A stretch of 64,000 bases of DNA from Clavaria fumosa (taxonomy: Eukaryota > Basidiomycota > Agaricomycetes > Agaricales > Clavariaceae). The stretch spans positions 992,001-1,056,000 of the forward strand of contig OX637803.1 in NCBI GenBank assembly GCA_951802425.1, in the 5' to 3' direction. Position numbers and translations under genes: made by a program. Under the pieces are notes generated by a model. The model searched no databases, was not told where the DNA came from, and worked only from the letters and a program-made list of their open reading frames with translations. This document shows, in pieces, positions 47,227 through 58,547 of this stretch. The stretch's first letter is position 1. Each line of letters begins with the position of its first letter.

Positions 47227-48823
47227 AGGTAGAGAGGCCAGGATGATAGGCCAAGTCGCTTATTGGCGAGTACGCAGAAGCGGCAGGCAGGTGTACGGCG
47301 GGTGGGTGTCGAGCTTCACAAGCTCGACGACGTTCTGGTTCCCAAGAAGCTAAAGCACCAGGATATTATTATTATTGATGTCGGTGTGTCTCTAGTTCTC
47401 CCCCGAACGATGTAAACAGCGAGCAAGACGGGTCAGTAAAGACGGGAGGGTCGATACAGAGATAATGAAGAACAGAGAACACGACAGCCAGGATAGTGAT
47501 GGTTGACGATAGAGAGGAAAATGACCGTGGATGTGTGTGTTCAAAGCCAAGCCGCATGCCTTTAAATTTATTATATAATATATATAATATATACAAATAT
47601 ATGTCTAATATCATGGCTGACGTAATTATTTGTGATTATGTAAAACGTTTCCATCGCTTATGTAATATTCCGACCCAACCATTCCATTCACTCTCATGAC
47701 CCAGTCACCTGTTGTCCTCCTGGCTGTTTCAATTGCAGGGGCGTTGGTTTAAGGAATGGCCTTATTTTTTTTCCCCCTCCCTCGTGGCGTGGCCACTGAA
47801 AGTAAAAAGGAAGCAAGCAAACCACGACTTGCTCAGGTGCAATGCAAGTTCATTCTGAATGGAATTTTTTCTTCACATTTAGGTGGTGAACTCCGTCTTT
47901 AAACTTTGCCCCGCATTTCTCCATATGTCCATTGCGTATCGACAACAGGCACCATTCGAGCGCAGAGCAATGAATAGACCAGGTTTGGGGACCAACCTCC
48001 CCCCGGCCACCATTGCTTCATCTCTGACGCAACGTCTGCCCATTGGGGAACGCCTTGGCAGATCCCGAACGTCTCGACTACGGGGCTGATAACCCCGTTT
48101 CGGTCAAGGCAAGATTTTATCCAGTATGCTCACTCGTGACACCATACACTCGCCTGACCGGTCCGGTCCTTGGTCGCATGTGCAATGCATTGACAGCTCA
48201 CAAAGTGTGTTGAGGGGAGAGGGGCTTGGAAGGGGATGGATTCGTCGGTCGGTCGGTCTGTTACAGCCATTACGAAACCCATGGAGATGGTCTGTATAAT
48301 GTGAGGGCATAGTGTAAGGAAGCGAGCAAGCGAGACTGTATAGTACGATAGTAGGGAGTATTTCTATCTATTTATTTCTTCCTTTTTAAAGGGACGTCCA
48401 GGATGTACAGCGTTCCTGACACCGTGCTAGGCCTGGAGATAAGGCGGGGATGTGAAAGAGTCAAGAAAATAGAATAATGGAATAAGCGATGGCATGGACT
48501 GGGGCGCGGAGTTCGGTCTGGAAGAGGACGATCAGATCTCCCCCCGTGACGGTGAATTAGAAAACGGAATAAAAAGACAAAATCGGGACCCTGCGGAACA
48601 GCGTGTTGCCGCCCGTCGCCCATCAGACAACGAGCGTCTATGCGAGACAGGTCCAACGATGGTGCACAGCGTCCGCGTTGCAGTCCACATGTGCGTTTTG
48701 GACCCAACACGTTCCCTCAATGCCCGCTAGAGGGCTAAGAGAAATTCCTTTCAACGTGACCACGATACACACCTTTCCGATTTGAACAAGGTTTTCGGGC
48801 AGTCTCCGTCTGACGTAAGCAGC
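47227..48823. other. Long intergenic region with AT microsatellite
   Basis: Promoter and 5' UTR space of the DUF1752 gene plus the 3' end of the SFP1-like gene. An A/T-only run at 47562-47602 (tttaaatttattatataata...) could be a promoter or origin-like element. Short frames (e.g. 48710-48372 minus) have no domain. Confidence 0.45.
47562..47602. repeat. AT-only microsatellite
   Basis: About 40 bases of almost pure A/T with ta/at runs, in the promoter-side spacer of the DUF1752 gene. Confidence 0.8.
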
Positions 48824-50073
48824 TTAACCTTGGTCCTCTTCCATTCGCTGCTCGAATATGCAAGTCCCTTTCTCAACATGGTACTTGAGACCGTTTGGAT
48901 TAAGATAACTGTCATCCTCCTGTAAGCAGCCAAGCCCAGTGTGGAATAGAGTGAAGGAACGGGGTACCTTTTCGTGCAACCGGGTTGCTAAACGAGACGA
49001 AAAAAGAAGGAAAAAAAAAAAGGGGAGTCAGGAATTTCGCACAGCAATAACCGTAAATTTCAAGAGTAGACGGACCGAACACTTGAAAGCTTTATCGCGT
49101 CTCTTTTGTGGATGATGGCCTTGGGATCGGCGTCTTGGGGTGTTCCAGACCTCAGGCGCATTTTTCCCACTCCTGTTCCTGCTGCGACTAGTTGGGGGCA
49201 TGGAGTCTTCCGGCCTAGCAGAGGCCATAGCAGCAACGATCGTGGGGCCGCCGAGCTCCGGCGAAGCTAAGAAGGAAGACGGAGGGAGTCCGAGGGGTGT
49301 CATCGTCGGCGTGACCGGTGACTGCGACGGACTGGAATTGGTATCCGAGAAGTCAGAGCCGTCGAAAGTACAGGTGAGGTCGAGGCCGGTGCTGCTGCAA
49401 TTGCTGCCGCTGCCGTAGCCGTCGTCCATCCCGTAGCTGCCAACGTTGCCGGACTCCGCGAAGAAGCCCGGCGGCGTGAAGGCCGGCGGCGTCATGGGCG
49501 GCGAGAGTGGGGGTGAGACCGCGACGTGCGGCAGGAACAAGGACGCCGAGTCGCCGCACAGCTTGAGGCTGCGCGATGGGAGGAGCAGCGAGTCTGCTTC
49601 GGGGAGGAGGGGTGCGTGTGCAAAAGCCCCTGGATGGTGGTGGTGGCGGTGGTGGTGGGCGGGCGGCACCGCCGGGCTCCCGCAGTACACGTTCGAGGGG
49701 GGTATCATCCCGTTTACCGACGGCCAAGCGTCAGAGACGCCAATATACGGTGCATCTGGCGGCGCGTAACCAGCGGTAGGGTACGACCCAGCATGGCCGC
49801 AGTTGGCGTAGGCACCGTCCGCATATTGGAGACAGGCATGGAATCCCTCGAAATGCTCAATGAGCTCGTGCAGGTCAGCAAGGTACGTCCCGCAACATAT
49901 GAAGTTGGAACACTTGCGAAGGGTGACTCAGCGGAAACGATGAAACGTTGAAGCTCAAGACAACTTACGATGTCGCGCTCCAGGGTCGGGATGTAGTCGT
50001 AATACCGGTCGGGATAAGAGGAGGAAGGTAAGGGCAGTGCGGATGGGATTGAAACTTGCAACGTCGAGGACAT
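48824..50073 (-). CDS. SFP1-like C2H2 transcription factor
   Basis: Exons 50073-49969, 49912-49076, 48987-48968 and 48908-48824 encode 348 residues. Two separated finger regions match the fungal SFP1-like layout. The N-terminal one, CSNFICCGTYLADLHELIEHFEGFH, is created by the first splice. The C-terminal one, KAFKCSQPGCTKSYLNPNGLKYHVEKGTC, is assembled from three exons, including a 20-base micro-exon. Between them lies a Pro/Ser/Gly-rich linker with a His run. Such factors control ribosome biogenesis and growth genes in yeast; targets here are inferred. The protein ends seven residues after GTCIFEQ. Confidence 0.87.
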
Positions 50074-52298
50074 TGGGGCGGAGTAGGGTCTGTGACGACG
50101 ATCACATATGTATTGAGACACCTGTGAAGTATGTTGGACAGGCGGGAAATTATGCGCACCGCGGAAGTTCAAAGCAATTGCCTCAAGAAGAGGTCCTTCA
50201 CAGTGTGATTAGGAGGGTGATGAGAACCAGTTGGGACTTCGGCAGTGGGAGGACGACGGGGCGGGGAAGAATGAGATGTGATTTATGAGTGTTAGGCTTT
50301 TGGCTGATGGAATGTGTACGGCTTTTCGTTGTAATTGGAAAAGGTTCCTGTTCGCCTAACTCACAAGGGGCAAATTTTGGTAAGGGACGTCAACGGCCAA
50401 TTTCTTGCCACGCCAAAATGATGGAAAGGCGATCCCGAACCTGGAGAACCTCCGCCCGCACAGGCAACACTTCACATAGGTCATAAAAGGCAAGTCATTT
50501 CTGATTGTGATGGGTGCCATTCGGCTCTTTTTCTTACGGGGACCCAACTGGTGTTTGAGCTCGTGTGGTGCGCGATCCGGATTCGAACTGTGTAGAGAGG
50601 GAGGTGTAACGTAACCAGGACCAAAAAGGTGGTGTGTGAAAGATAACCGGATTAGCCTTCAACATTCCTTCCAAGGGTCAGTGACATGTGCTCGTTTTTG
50701 TGCAGGGTCGATGGAGACGGGGGTTTGCGCGAGTGGTGCCCCTCATCCTGGCGCAACGAACGGACGCCTCTTGGTAAAGAGAATATTCTGCGGTCTTGAT
50801 GAGCAGCCCTGTAAAATATTTTGGAGTTTCTCGGCGCATTCCCTAGTGCCATCATCACGTGATTCAATATAATTGCCAGCCCATCGCCGTGAACGATGCG
50901 AACGACAGTTCGTGATGGACTACTTTCCCTCGCCACCTCGTCAACGCCTTCCATCGTTGAAGCACACGAGGGTGGGAAGATGATCTTGGGAACCCATCTT
51001 GATCACGTGGTCAGGTCAACGTGTCGGTCCGAGATTGCCCCGCCTAAACCAGACTACTTCAAGGTGAACTGGACATCCACAGAGCGGAGAAGTTTCACTC
51101 TCTACCAGTTAGACTGCCCCAGTTCAAACTAAAAAATGTTCCAATCCTTGTGTGTGTTGCTGTACAAGCCCAGGTCGCCACTAAGTTCCCCCGTCCATTT
51201 CCATTTCGATATGCCAATCAATCACATGACGTTATTCACGCGTTGTTGACCGAACGCTTATTGTCCTGCCTTGATAGCCCTTCGTCAGCCACCTTTCACA
51301 CAGCGCATGCAGCCGGCAGAAACAGACCTGCATGTGGTAGGGATTTCCATCAATCGAACTGATGAATTACGGTAGAGGCTGAGGCGTCCGATTGTCAACT
51401 GAGACTATTCCGAACCCTACTCGTCTGAACCCGAAGTATCCCTGCAGCACAGCACCCAAAAACTGCCGTGCCAGAATCAGCGGCTGGTCAGTGCAGAGAT
51501 GTCGTTGTAGGTCCTAGACTAGGCCAGACTGACAGTGGTGTAAGGCGTTCATCACGACCATTATTTTCTTCCCACCCCGAGTCTCCCCTTGCGCTAAGGC
51601 AGCCCTCCTCGATCAATTTCCTGCGCTTCTGATACTGTAGTTTATTGACTGGGGGTCCCCTGTGCCGCGCAGTATATCCGAGTCGCCGTTGCTACGATTC
51701 CAAGTCCGTGACGAGCACTGATCTCGTGCCAAAAGCCGTCTCAGCGACCCGCAGCAAACTCAACGACTACGGAAACAGACTCATCACAAGACCAGTAGCC
51801 AGCCCCGCAGAGTATCGAAGAAGGTGCCGTGATTGAGTACAGCTCAAGAGCAAGCAACCCTACATTTCATTGTATTTACGTGAAGCGGGGGCAATTGCCC
51901 ATGGACGCGGGAAGAGGCTATCCTTTCTTCGGCAGGCTGCTCTGCGATACATTGAATGGACCTTCCGCCATATATCACCCCTTCAGTCAGGGAAGCGTGC
52001 ACATGATCCAGACTGGCGCTTCTTTGTCGCATCAATGCTAGGCCACGCGTCCCAGCTTCAACGGGGAGCTCTGCAGCCGATGTTGTCCACCTGATCTTAC
52101 CCTGACCAGAAATATTAGGGGTTGAACGTCTTGCGGATCACCTAGCTGAACACCCTCCGCAGGGTAGATTGTATATGACTCTATCACAAGGACACCAACG
52201 ACTTGAAATGGAAAACGGCGTCGAAAATTGGCTTCTCCATCCAAAAGGTTAATCGAACCGAGCTCACCTCCTCGGCTTTGTGTTGTTAACGACGACCG
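50074..52298. other. 2.2 kb intergenic region, divergent promoters
   Basis: Separates the SFP1-like gene (minus) and the Rossmann gene (plus). Frames of 60-100 codons on both strands show no domain, signal peptide or consistent splice pattern. A tRNA T-arm-like string at about 50567-50590 (minus) lacks stem pairing and is not a tRNA. No gene supported. Confidence 0.5.
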
Positions 52299-53323
52299 AT
52301 GGCCAGTCAATTGAGCAACGGAGGGGCAGTTGTCGACATCTTGGTCCTAGGTGCCGGTTGGCTTTCCACCTTCTTGCTCCCGCTGTGCCGCTCTCGCCAT
52401 CTCGTTGTCGCCGCTACCACCCGCTCGGGCTCAACGACGGCGATCCAGTTCGAATTTGACCCGCGATCGGATGATCCTAAGCCCTTCGAGGTGCTTCCGG
52501 GCGCGCAGACGGTGCTCATCACCTTCCCGATCAAGGAAAGAGGCGCTTCGGAGCGGCTCGTAACGCTCTACCGAAGCACCCATTCCGGACTCGAGCCGCG
52601 CTTCATCCAGCTTGGAACAACAAGCATCTGGGGTGTCAGTCCGTCCAGAAACCTACTCCATGTGATGCGAGCTCAAGCGCACATTGACAGGGACGTCGAG
52701 GCACGACAGATGGAGCAGACCTCCATCGGTGGTATGATCGGCATAGCGCCTGGGATCCAAACCACGACCGTGCCCACGCGGAATCCGAATTACTTGCGCT
52801 CGCACCGGGCATCCCCACGACTGTCTTGAATCTGGCCGGGCTCTGGGGTGCCGAGCGCTCGACGCGCAATTGGGTGTTCCGGGTCGCGCCGACCAAAGAC
52901 GCGCTGAGGAACAAGGTACAATGGAAACTTTGAATACGCCCCCTATGTGACATCGTCAAACTGCCCATTTGCCCTTCTGATCCACCTCGACAGGGTAGTC
53001 TGCATATGATCCACGGGTTGGACGTGTCCCGCGCGGTCCTCGCGGTGCACGCACAGTTCACAAGGGCGTCCGGACAGCGGTGGATCCTGACAGATGGGCG
53101 TGTGTACGACTGGTGGGACCTGGCCTCTGCGTGGGGCACCGGGCTAGCGGAGGAGAGTGGGCCGGGCGGGCCGCATGCCGCGTGGGTGATGGAGTTAATG
53201 CAGGAGCACGCCGTCCGTGCTCTACCGCGCGGCGTTGAGCTTCTCGGGAGGGCGCTGGACGCGAGGGACTTCTGGGCAACATTCGGGCTGGCGCCCCTCA
53301 AGGCCCGTTTAGACGAATCGTGA
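52299..53323 (+). CDS. NAD(P)-binding Rossmann-fold protein
   Basis: Exons 52299-52634, 52691-52915 and 52994-53323 give 296 residues. A dinucleotide-binding beta-alpha-beta start is visible (VDILVLGAGWLSTFLLPLC, GxGWLS form), then a LGTTSIWG strand, a WYDRHSAWD-HDRAHAESELL segment and LNLAGLWG, as in the YeeZ-like extended short-chain dehydrogenase group. The usual catalytic YxxxK is not obvious, so the reaction is unknown. The C-terminal part is helical and ends with TFGLAPLKARLDES. Stop is 94 bases before the stop of TFIIF beta on the other strand. Confidence 0.82.
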
Positions 53324-53416
53324 AAGGCGAAAGGTATCGTATGGGACAAAGGTCGGATCGGATAAATTATGACGGAGAAAAATACAATCAATGTGTCTAG
53401 GCATACCCGAAACTGA

Positions 53417-54712
53417 TTATGAGACCTCCTCCATGTCCTCATCCTCGTCTTCATCCTCGTCATCCGCAGCCTCATCTCCCATTTGAATGTCCGACGCATC
53501 ATCTTGAATGCTAAGACGGCTATAATTTACAGAGGTGAACTGCAGAGGGCACATTCGTGCTTCAGATTGTTGCTGGCGAGGTGCGATACAACTACTCACA
53601 TCACCATCTTTAAAGTTCTCTTTGAGCTCCCACATCCCATTGAACTCTCCACTCCGATGTAATGTCGCGATCTCGTTGAGGACTTCTTTAAGATAAGCCT
53701 CCGGCTGTTGCGTCCGTTCACGCAGCACCTTGATGGGCCAACGTGGCGCGTCGCGAAAATGAGTGAAGAGGAGGTCGAGTAGCTGGTTCCGCGGAATACG
53801 AGCCATGCGCTCGAACGTGCCTTTAGCGGGCTTAGGCTTTGTTTTCTTTAATTGCACAGTTTCAGAGAACCTAGAACATTGGTGATGCAGAAGCGAAATA
53901 TGGACACGCACGATAAGGTCGCCGAATGCCTTTCCTGCTCCGACTCCAACACCGCTGCTGAGCCTATTGATGCCGCCTCGTCCGCCGGAGACACCTGCCT
54001 CTTCAATCCTCATGATTTGCCGTTGCGGGATGTTGTACTTTCTATGGCGTTCCTTCATCTGTCTTCTATAGGAGGCGGACATGACGGGCCGGAGATTACA
54101 TTCGTGCTTGACACGCCCCGTCAGAACGGTCGCTCGCGCACGAGAGTTGACAGGGCCAGTGGTACTGAAAGCAGCTTCGCGCTCAGCGACAACAATCTGG
54201 TTGTCTACCTTTTCTTGTACGATCTCGAGGTCGTAAGTGTCTGGATCATCCACGTCGCCGCTGGATGGGTATGACGTAGTGGTCGTAAAAGTAGGGCGAA
54301 GGGGGTCTGTGGAATGTATTGCTGCCTCCCCGTTGGAAGAGTTAGGTGGGAGGAAGAGAAGGATGCGCGGCTTTTTGCCCGAGGGACCAGCGACGTCCGG
54401 ATATAGGCGGACGGTGGCAAGGTGCACGCCCTCGACATCAATAGCAGACCAGCGCTCCCGGAGAAATTTAGGCATCTAGATTTGGCCGTCGGTGGTGTCA
54501 TGGTCGTCGGATTCGATGTGGTCCGTTCGCATCATGGGTCAGCGGAGGAGAAACGCAAGAGGGAGAGAGTGAGTGAAGGGCTGCCAATGACCGACCTTGA
54601 CGAGCCATACGCGGCCGTTGCCCTGGTCAACCATGAGGTGCTCGTCGGGCTCTGGCAGGGTCTCTTCCTCTTGCTCGGCCAGATCGGTTTTTTTCTCGTC
54701 CCCTGAGTCCAT
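53417..54712 (-). CDS. TFG2: Transcription factor IIF subunit beta (RAP30/TFG2)
   Basis: General RNA polymerase II factor. Exons 54712-54596, 54475-53912, 53845-53600 and 53539-53417 give 349 residues. The N-terminus has WLVKMPKFLRERW (dimerisation domain). The C-terminal winged helix shows TFERMARIPRNQLLDLLFTHFRDAPRWPIKVLRERTQQPEAYLKEVLNEIA, then an acidic Asp/Glu tail. Introns 2 (53911-53846, 66 bases) and 3 (53599-53540, 60 bases) are multiples of three without in-frame stops. The spliced form (GDLI-KKTKPKPAKG) agrees with family spacing; retention would add 22 and 20 residues. Confidence 0.92.
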
Positions 54713-55102
54713 CGCGTGCTACCCCGTGCTCCGACTCGAGAACTCTTACCAGACCGCCTGAATCCTTCTGACCGTTGGCTGCACGGACTGCAGACCTAGT
54801 CAGCGAATGGACGCCTTTGCGAACAAGTGATGTGTGTGCCTGGTGGCTAAGGGATAACCCGGCAAACAGGACCAAATAAAAAACAAAGAGAAAAACCCAA
54901 ACAATGAGCTCGTTGCTCTTTCTTTTCAACCACCACCATCCACCAATACGAAACCATCAGTTTGTTTTTCCCTCTCTTCCACCTGAAAAAACAAGTGCAG
55001 TATCTTTTGTGAGTCGTGACCGTTTACGAATCCAACGTTCTGTCTGCATCGTCTATCCCGGAGGGCACGTTTCTTAACGTGGTTTGCTGTGCAGGAGATA
55101 TC
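54713..55102. promoter_or_regulatory. Divergent promoter, TFIIF beta / bZIP
   Basis: About 390 bases shared by the two genes. It includes the bZIP leader with its upstream ORF and a probable leader intron (see next entry). Confidence 0.45.
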
Positions 55103-55193
55103 ATGCCCTCCGCTGTTAGTGCTATCTCCCGCGAAGCTTCCCTGCGCACTACAATCCTACTCGCGTATTTCTCCCAAAACAAGAATGATATGA
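54904..55193 (+). promoter_or_regulatory. Upstream ORF in bZIP leader
   Basis: An ATG at 54904 opens a frame ahead of the bZIP start. Unspliced, it stops at TAA 55075-55077. If a probable leader intron (55009-55094, GTGAGT..GTGCAG) is removed, it stays open and ends at TGA 55191-55193, overlapping the second main-frame ATG (55190). GCN4/CPC1 genes in other fungi are controlled by upstream ORFs, so this fits; function here is untested. Confidence 0.5.
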
Positions 55194-56353
55194 ACGGGTC
55201 TATTCCCTCCCCTTGGACATCGTCGTCAGAGACATCCGTCGCCTTGTCCGCCTTTGCAACAGACAACATTCAAGACCAAAACTCAAATTATAGTCTTGGC
55301 CTGCCTCAAGCACATTCGACGCTTGATGGCGAGACATGCACTCCCCATATGCATAGCCCTCAAGGGGCTACTACGAATGCGACGGGGGTGAGCCCTAATG
55401 CTTACGATGAGGAGGAGTACGAGGATCTGTGCGCGAACTACCTCAATATGCTGTCCCAAGACGAGCGAGATGTGGCTAACGGCCATGCTCCGCTCGATGC
55501 TCTCGTTAATCAGGCTCATTCTGATGCCTCCGGAGAGCTGACGGCCTTTGCTGGGGCACGATCTGCGCTTGAATGGAGTCCTCCCCCTCTTGAGGGTGAC
55601 CTTGACAGCTCCCCTTCGGACTCGCCTGTTGACGAGATGCTGGTAACGCCAGCTTTGGATTTCGAAGATGACAGTCATTTCGTTCTGTCTGCCAATTCGG
55701 CCGTGGAATCTAGCAGTGTCCCCTTCGAGGATGTGGAACGGATGTCCGGCCTCGAACATCTTAAGGATGTTGCCGTCTCTCTTTCCCCTGTCTTCGATGA
55801 CCTAATTGCAATGCCATCGCCGACATCGCCGACACTCTATGACAAGTCGCCACTTGCACAGTCCCCGCGCATTGTCCCTTCTCAAGGACCCAACAGTACT
55901 TGGGCGAACGCGAATGGCACCCGCCCCGGCATTACACCTGACGCCCTCACGGCAATCGATGCCCCAATCAAAGTGCGAAAGTACAGTGGTCCCTCCTGCA
56001 CAGCAAAGAAGGAAGTGCCCAAGTTTTTCCAAAAGCGAAAGCGGGCCTCTGCGGCGGCTACGAAAAATCCTAAAGAAGCGGAGGAGGGGCGCGACAGCAA
56101 GCGCTGCAAAAAGGACGTCGCTGCTGAGGTCACGTTGGAGCCGACAGACGCTGAATTTATCGAGCTCAAGCGACGCCAGAATACAGAGGCGGCACGTCGA
56201 AGCAGACGACGCAAGTTGGAGTATCAACAAAACCTGGAGGCGCGTATTGAGTCGCTCGAGCAAGAATGCAATCACTGGAAGACGCGAACATCCATCCTCG
56301 AGGTCGTCCTGCGGTGCAACGGGGTAAAATTGCCCGATTGCCTCCCGAATTGA
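55103..56353 (+). CDS. GCN4/CPC1-like bZIP transcription factor
   Basis: Single-exon coding region, 416 codons from ATG 55103, or 387 from ATG 55190. The N-terminal two thirds are acidic and Ser/Pro-rich, typical of an activation domain. The basic region is ELKRRQNTEAARRSRRRK and the zipper follows in YQQNLEARIESLEQECNHWKTRTSILEVVL, ending near the C-terminus as in Gcn4. The likely role is cross-pathway control of amino-acid biosynthesis under starvation. The upstream ORF arrangement supports translational regulation of that kind. Confidence 0.88.
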   Translation: MPSAVSAISREASLRTTILLAYFSQNKNDMNGSIPSPWTSSSETSVALSAFATDNIQDQNSNYSLGLPQAHSTLDGETCTPHMHSPQGATTNATGVSPNAYDEEEYEDLCANYLNMLSQDERDVANGHAPLDALVNQAHSDASGELTAFAGARSALEWSPPPLEGDLDSSPSDSPVDEMLVTPALDFEDDSHFVLSANSAVESSSVPFEDVERMSGLEHLKDVAVSLSPVFDDLIAMPSPTSPTLYDKSPLAQSPRIVPSQGPNSTWANANGTRPGITPDALTAIDAPIKVRKYSGPSCTAKKEVPKFFQKRKRASAAATKNPKEAEEGRDSKRCKKDVAAEVTLEPTDAEFIELKRRQNTEAARRSRRRKLEYQQNLEARIESLEQECNHWKTRTSILEVVLRCNGVKLPDCLPN

Positions 56354-57056
56354 AGGGTATTTGTATCTTGTATTGAAATCTCGTCGTCTCGCTTGCTTTT
56401 CTCTGCGTCGCTTTGATACCCTTGCTATCTGTGATCCATCTCCCGCTCCTGTCTTGGATTCTACAATTTGTTCATCGAATTCCAGTATCAGAATTTTGTC
56501 TGTAAAATTGTACAATCAATAGTACTTACCCCGTACTACGCTATGACAGTTCGCGATCGGTGAAAGCTGGTAAGCTCACGTGATTTGAGCTAGATCAGAA
56601 ATGCACTTGGACGCCCTTGCCCTTGCCCTTAGAAAAATCTCGGACAATCGTACCGATTCCTGAAATGCCCTGGCTATAAACTGTATCAGTGGTGGCGGCA
56701 TATCTAGCGGCGTACTGCATGGCAAGAAGGCCCAACGTCCAGAACAGGGGATCGTATCTTGCCGCGTGCCTAGGTGGCGTTGGTCATGTCTCTCCGATCC
56801 GGCTTAGCGCTGAATAATCGGGAGCCCTTTGGTCAACGGGGAGCATGGCGAGCAGGTGCACGTTTCGCTCTAACCAGTATGTTGTAGCTGAAACACGCTT
56901 GGGAACACAAGTTATTCTTACCACTGGATCAGGTGAACAACTGGAACTGGACATTGTCAGCTGGATTCGTCATTTTTGCACATCTGCTCGCGGGAGCGGT
57001 ACGCCTTTTTGCTACTGACTGTTTCCCATGTTCTACCCGTCTTCGTCACTGGCGCC
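56354..57056. other. Intergenic between bZIP and IDO genes
   Basis: Presumed bZIP 3' UTR and IDO promoter. No gene seen; the frames are short. Confidence 0.55.
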
Positions 57057-58547
57057 ATGGATGTCCTCTCGTCGCCCCCTCAGCATCGCCCGGATGTTGC
57101 GGGGTTCTCCTCCCCGCTCGAAGTTCTAGATTCCTCATGCTTTCCTACACACGATTACGACATCGACACTCGCACAGGATTCATGCCATCTCATCCACCT
57201 CTTAGTCGTCTGCCTGCTCTTTGGGAAGTGTGGGAAACCACCCTGGCCCAGGCCATGCAGCGGAAGCTGCAGCTCGGAGCGGAATCCATGCACTCGCCGG
57301 AGCACGTCGCGCAATCAGAGTCTTGGAGAGCTCAGGTTCGCGATGTACGTACCCTGTCTGATTTATTTATTATTTTATTTTTCTTTCTTTCCATTTTATA
57401 AAAGCTCCCTCCAACGTGATTGCAGTTACCCATTCTTCCAACTGATGCTCTGGTTTCATCGGACGCCTTGCTACATCGCGCACACCATGTTCTCGCGTGG
57501 ATCTTGCATTTTTATGTGCACACCCTCCCACCCTATGAGCCCGTCCGAATCCCACCACCAATAACCGTACCCCTCCTCCAAATCTGCAGCCACCTGCAGT
57601 CGCCTCCCGTGCTAACGTACTCCGATAACGTTCTGTACAACTGGTCTTTCATCCACGAACCGTTAGGCGCAGAATGTACTCCATCTCCAAACAACCTCCA
57701 GTGCCAATCCCTCTTCACAGGCACATCCGACGAGGAGGAGTTTTATCTTTGCGCGGCGCGCATCGAGCTGCGCGGCGTGGAGGCCCTGGAGATCATGCGC
57801 GCCATCATGGACGAGATACCGCTCGACGACGACATCGCGCTCGAGCGCATCACGCGCTACCTCTGCGAGATGGCGCGCGTGATCCAGGACATCACGGAGC
57901 TCCTCCTGTCCATCCGCGGCGGGTGCGACCCGCTCGTGTTCTACCGCGACATCCGCCCGTGGTTTCGCGGTGCCAGCGCGGACCCCGGCCGGCGCGAGTG
58001 GGTCTTCGAGGGCATCGAGGCGCTCCCCGGGTGCGAGACCCCCACTGAGCTCTCCGGCTCCAGCGCAGCGCAGAGCGCGCTCGTGCATGCGCTCGACATC
58101 TTTCTCGGTATCAGCCACTCCTCCCCGCGCCGCGCTGCCACCGTAGCACAGGGCACCTCGTCGTCGTCCCCGTCCGCAGCGGCCGTGTTTCTCACCCGCA
58201 TGCAGTCTTACATGCCCCGCCGCCACCGCAGCTTCCTCAAGCTCCTCAAAGCCATGCCGCGGCCGCTGCGCGCTTTCGTACTCTCCGCCAACCACCCCGA
58301 GCTTCTCCAGGCCTACAACGCCGCTGTGACCGCCCTCAAGAGCTTCAGGGATGCGCATATCCGTATCACTGCGCTTTACATCCTCGGTCACGCTAGTCGA
58401 CAGCGTCAGGCCGAGGGGGGCAGTGAAGGGAATCATTCTCAACTCGTGAAAGGCACAGGTGGAAGCTACTTGGCTAATTTCTTGAAATCAGTTAGAGATG
58501 AGACGGCCGAAGCTGTGATTCGCTGCACTAGCCAAGGTTGTGGTTGA
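57057..58547 (+). CDS. BNA2: Indoleamine 2,3-dioxygenase
   Basis: Heme dioxygenase that opens the indole ring of tryptophan to N-formylkynurenine, first step of the kynurenine route to NAD. Exons 57057-57344 and 57426-58547 give 469 residues. The C-terminal core matches the family: MPRRHRSFLKLL, RPLRAFVLS, LLQAYNAAVTALKSFRDAHIRITALYI, where the His of DAH is the proximal heme ligand. IHEPLGAE, a helical ARIELRGVEAL stretch and the acid-rich loop precede it. The coding strand is very GC-rich (57,750-58,150), which opens long false frames on the other strand. Confidence 0.93.

Noticed and set aside
50567..50600. tRNA-like T-arm string (minus strand, B-box-like GTTCGAATCC)
   Set aside because: The flanking bases do not pair into a T stem and no D-arm, anticodon arm or acceptor stem can be drawn upstream.
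52636..53502. 288-codon minus frame across the Rossmann gene and the 3' end of TFIIF beta
   Set aside because: Antisense shadow without motifs; both overlapped genes have supported exons.
57663..58442. 259-codon open frame antisense to the IDO gene
   Set aside because: Arises from the very high GC content of the IDO coding strand; it has no domain, and the IDO frame carries clear family motifs.
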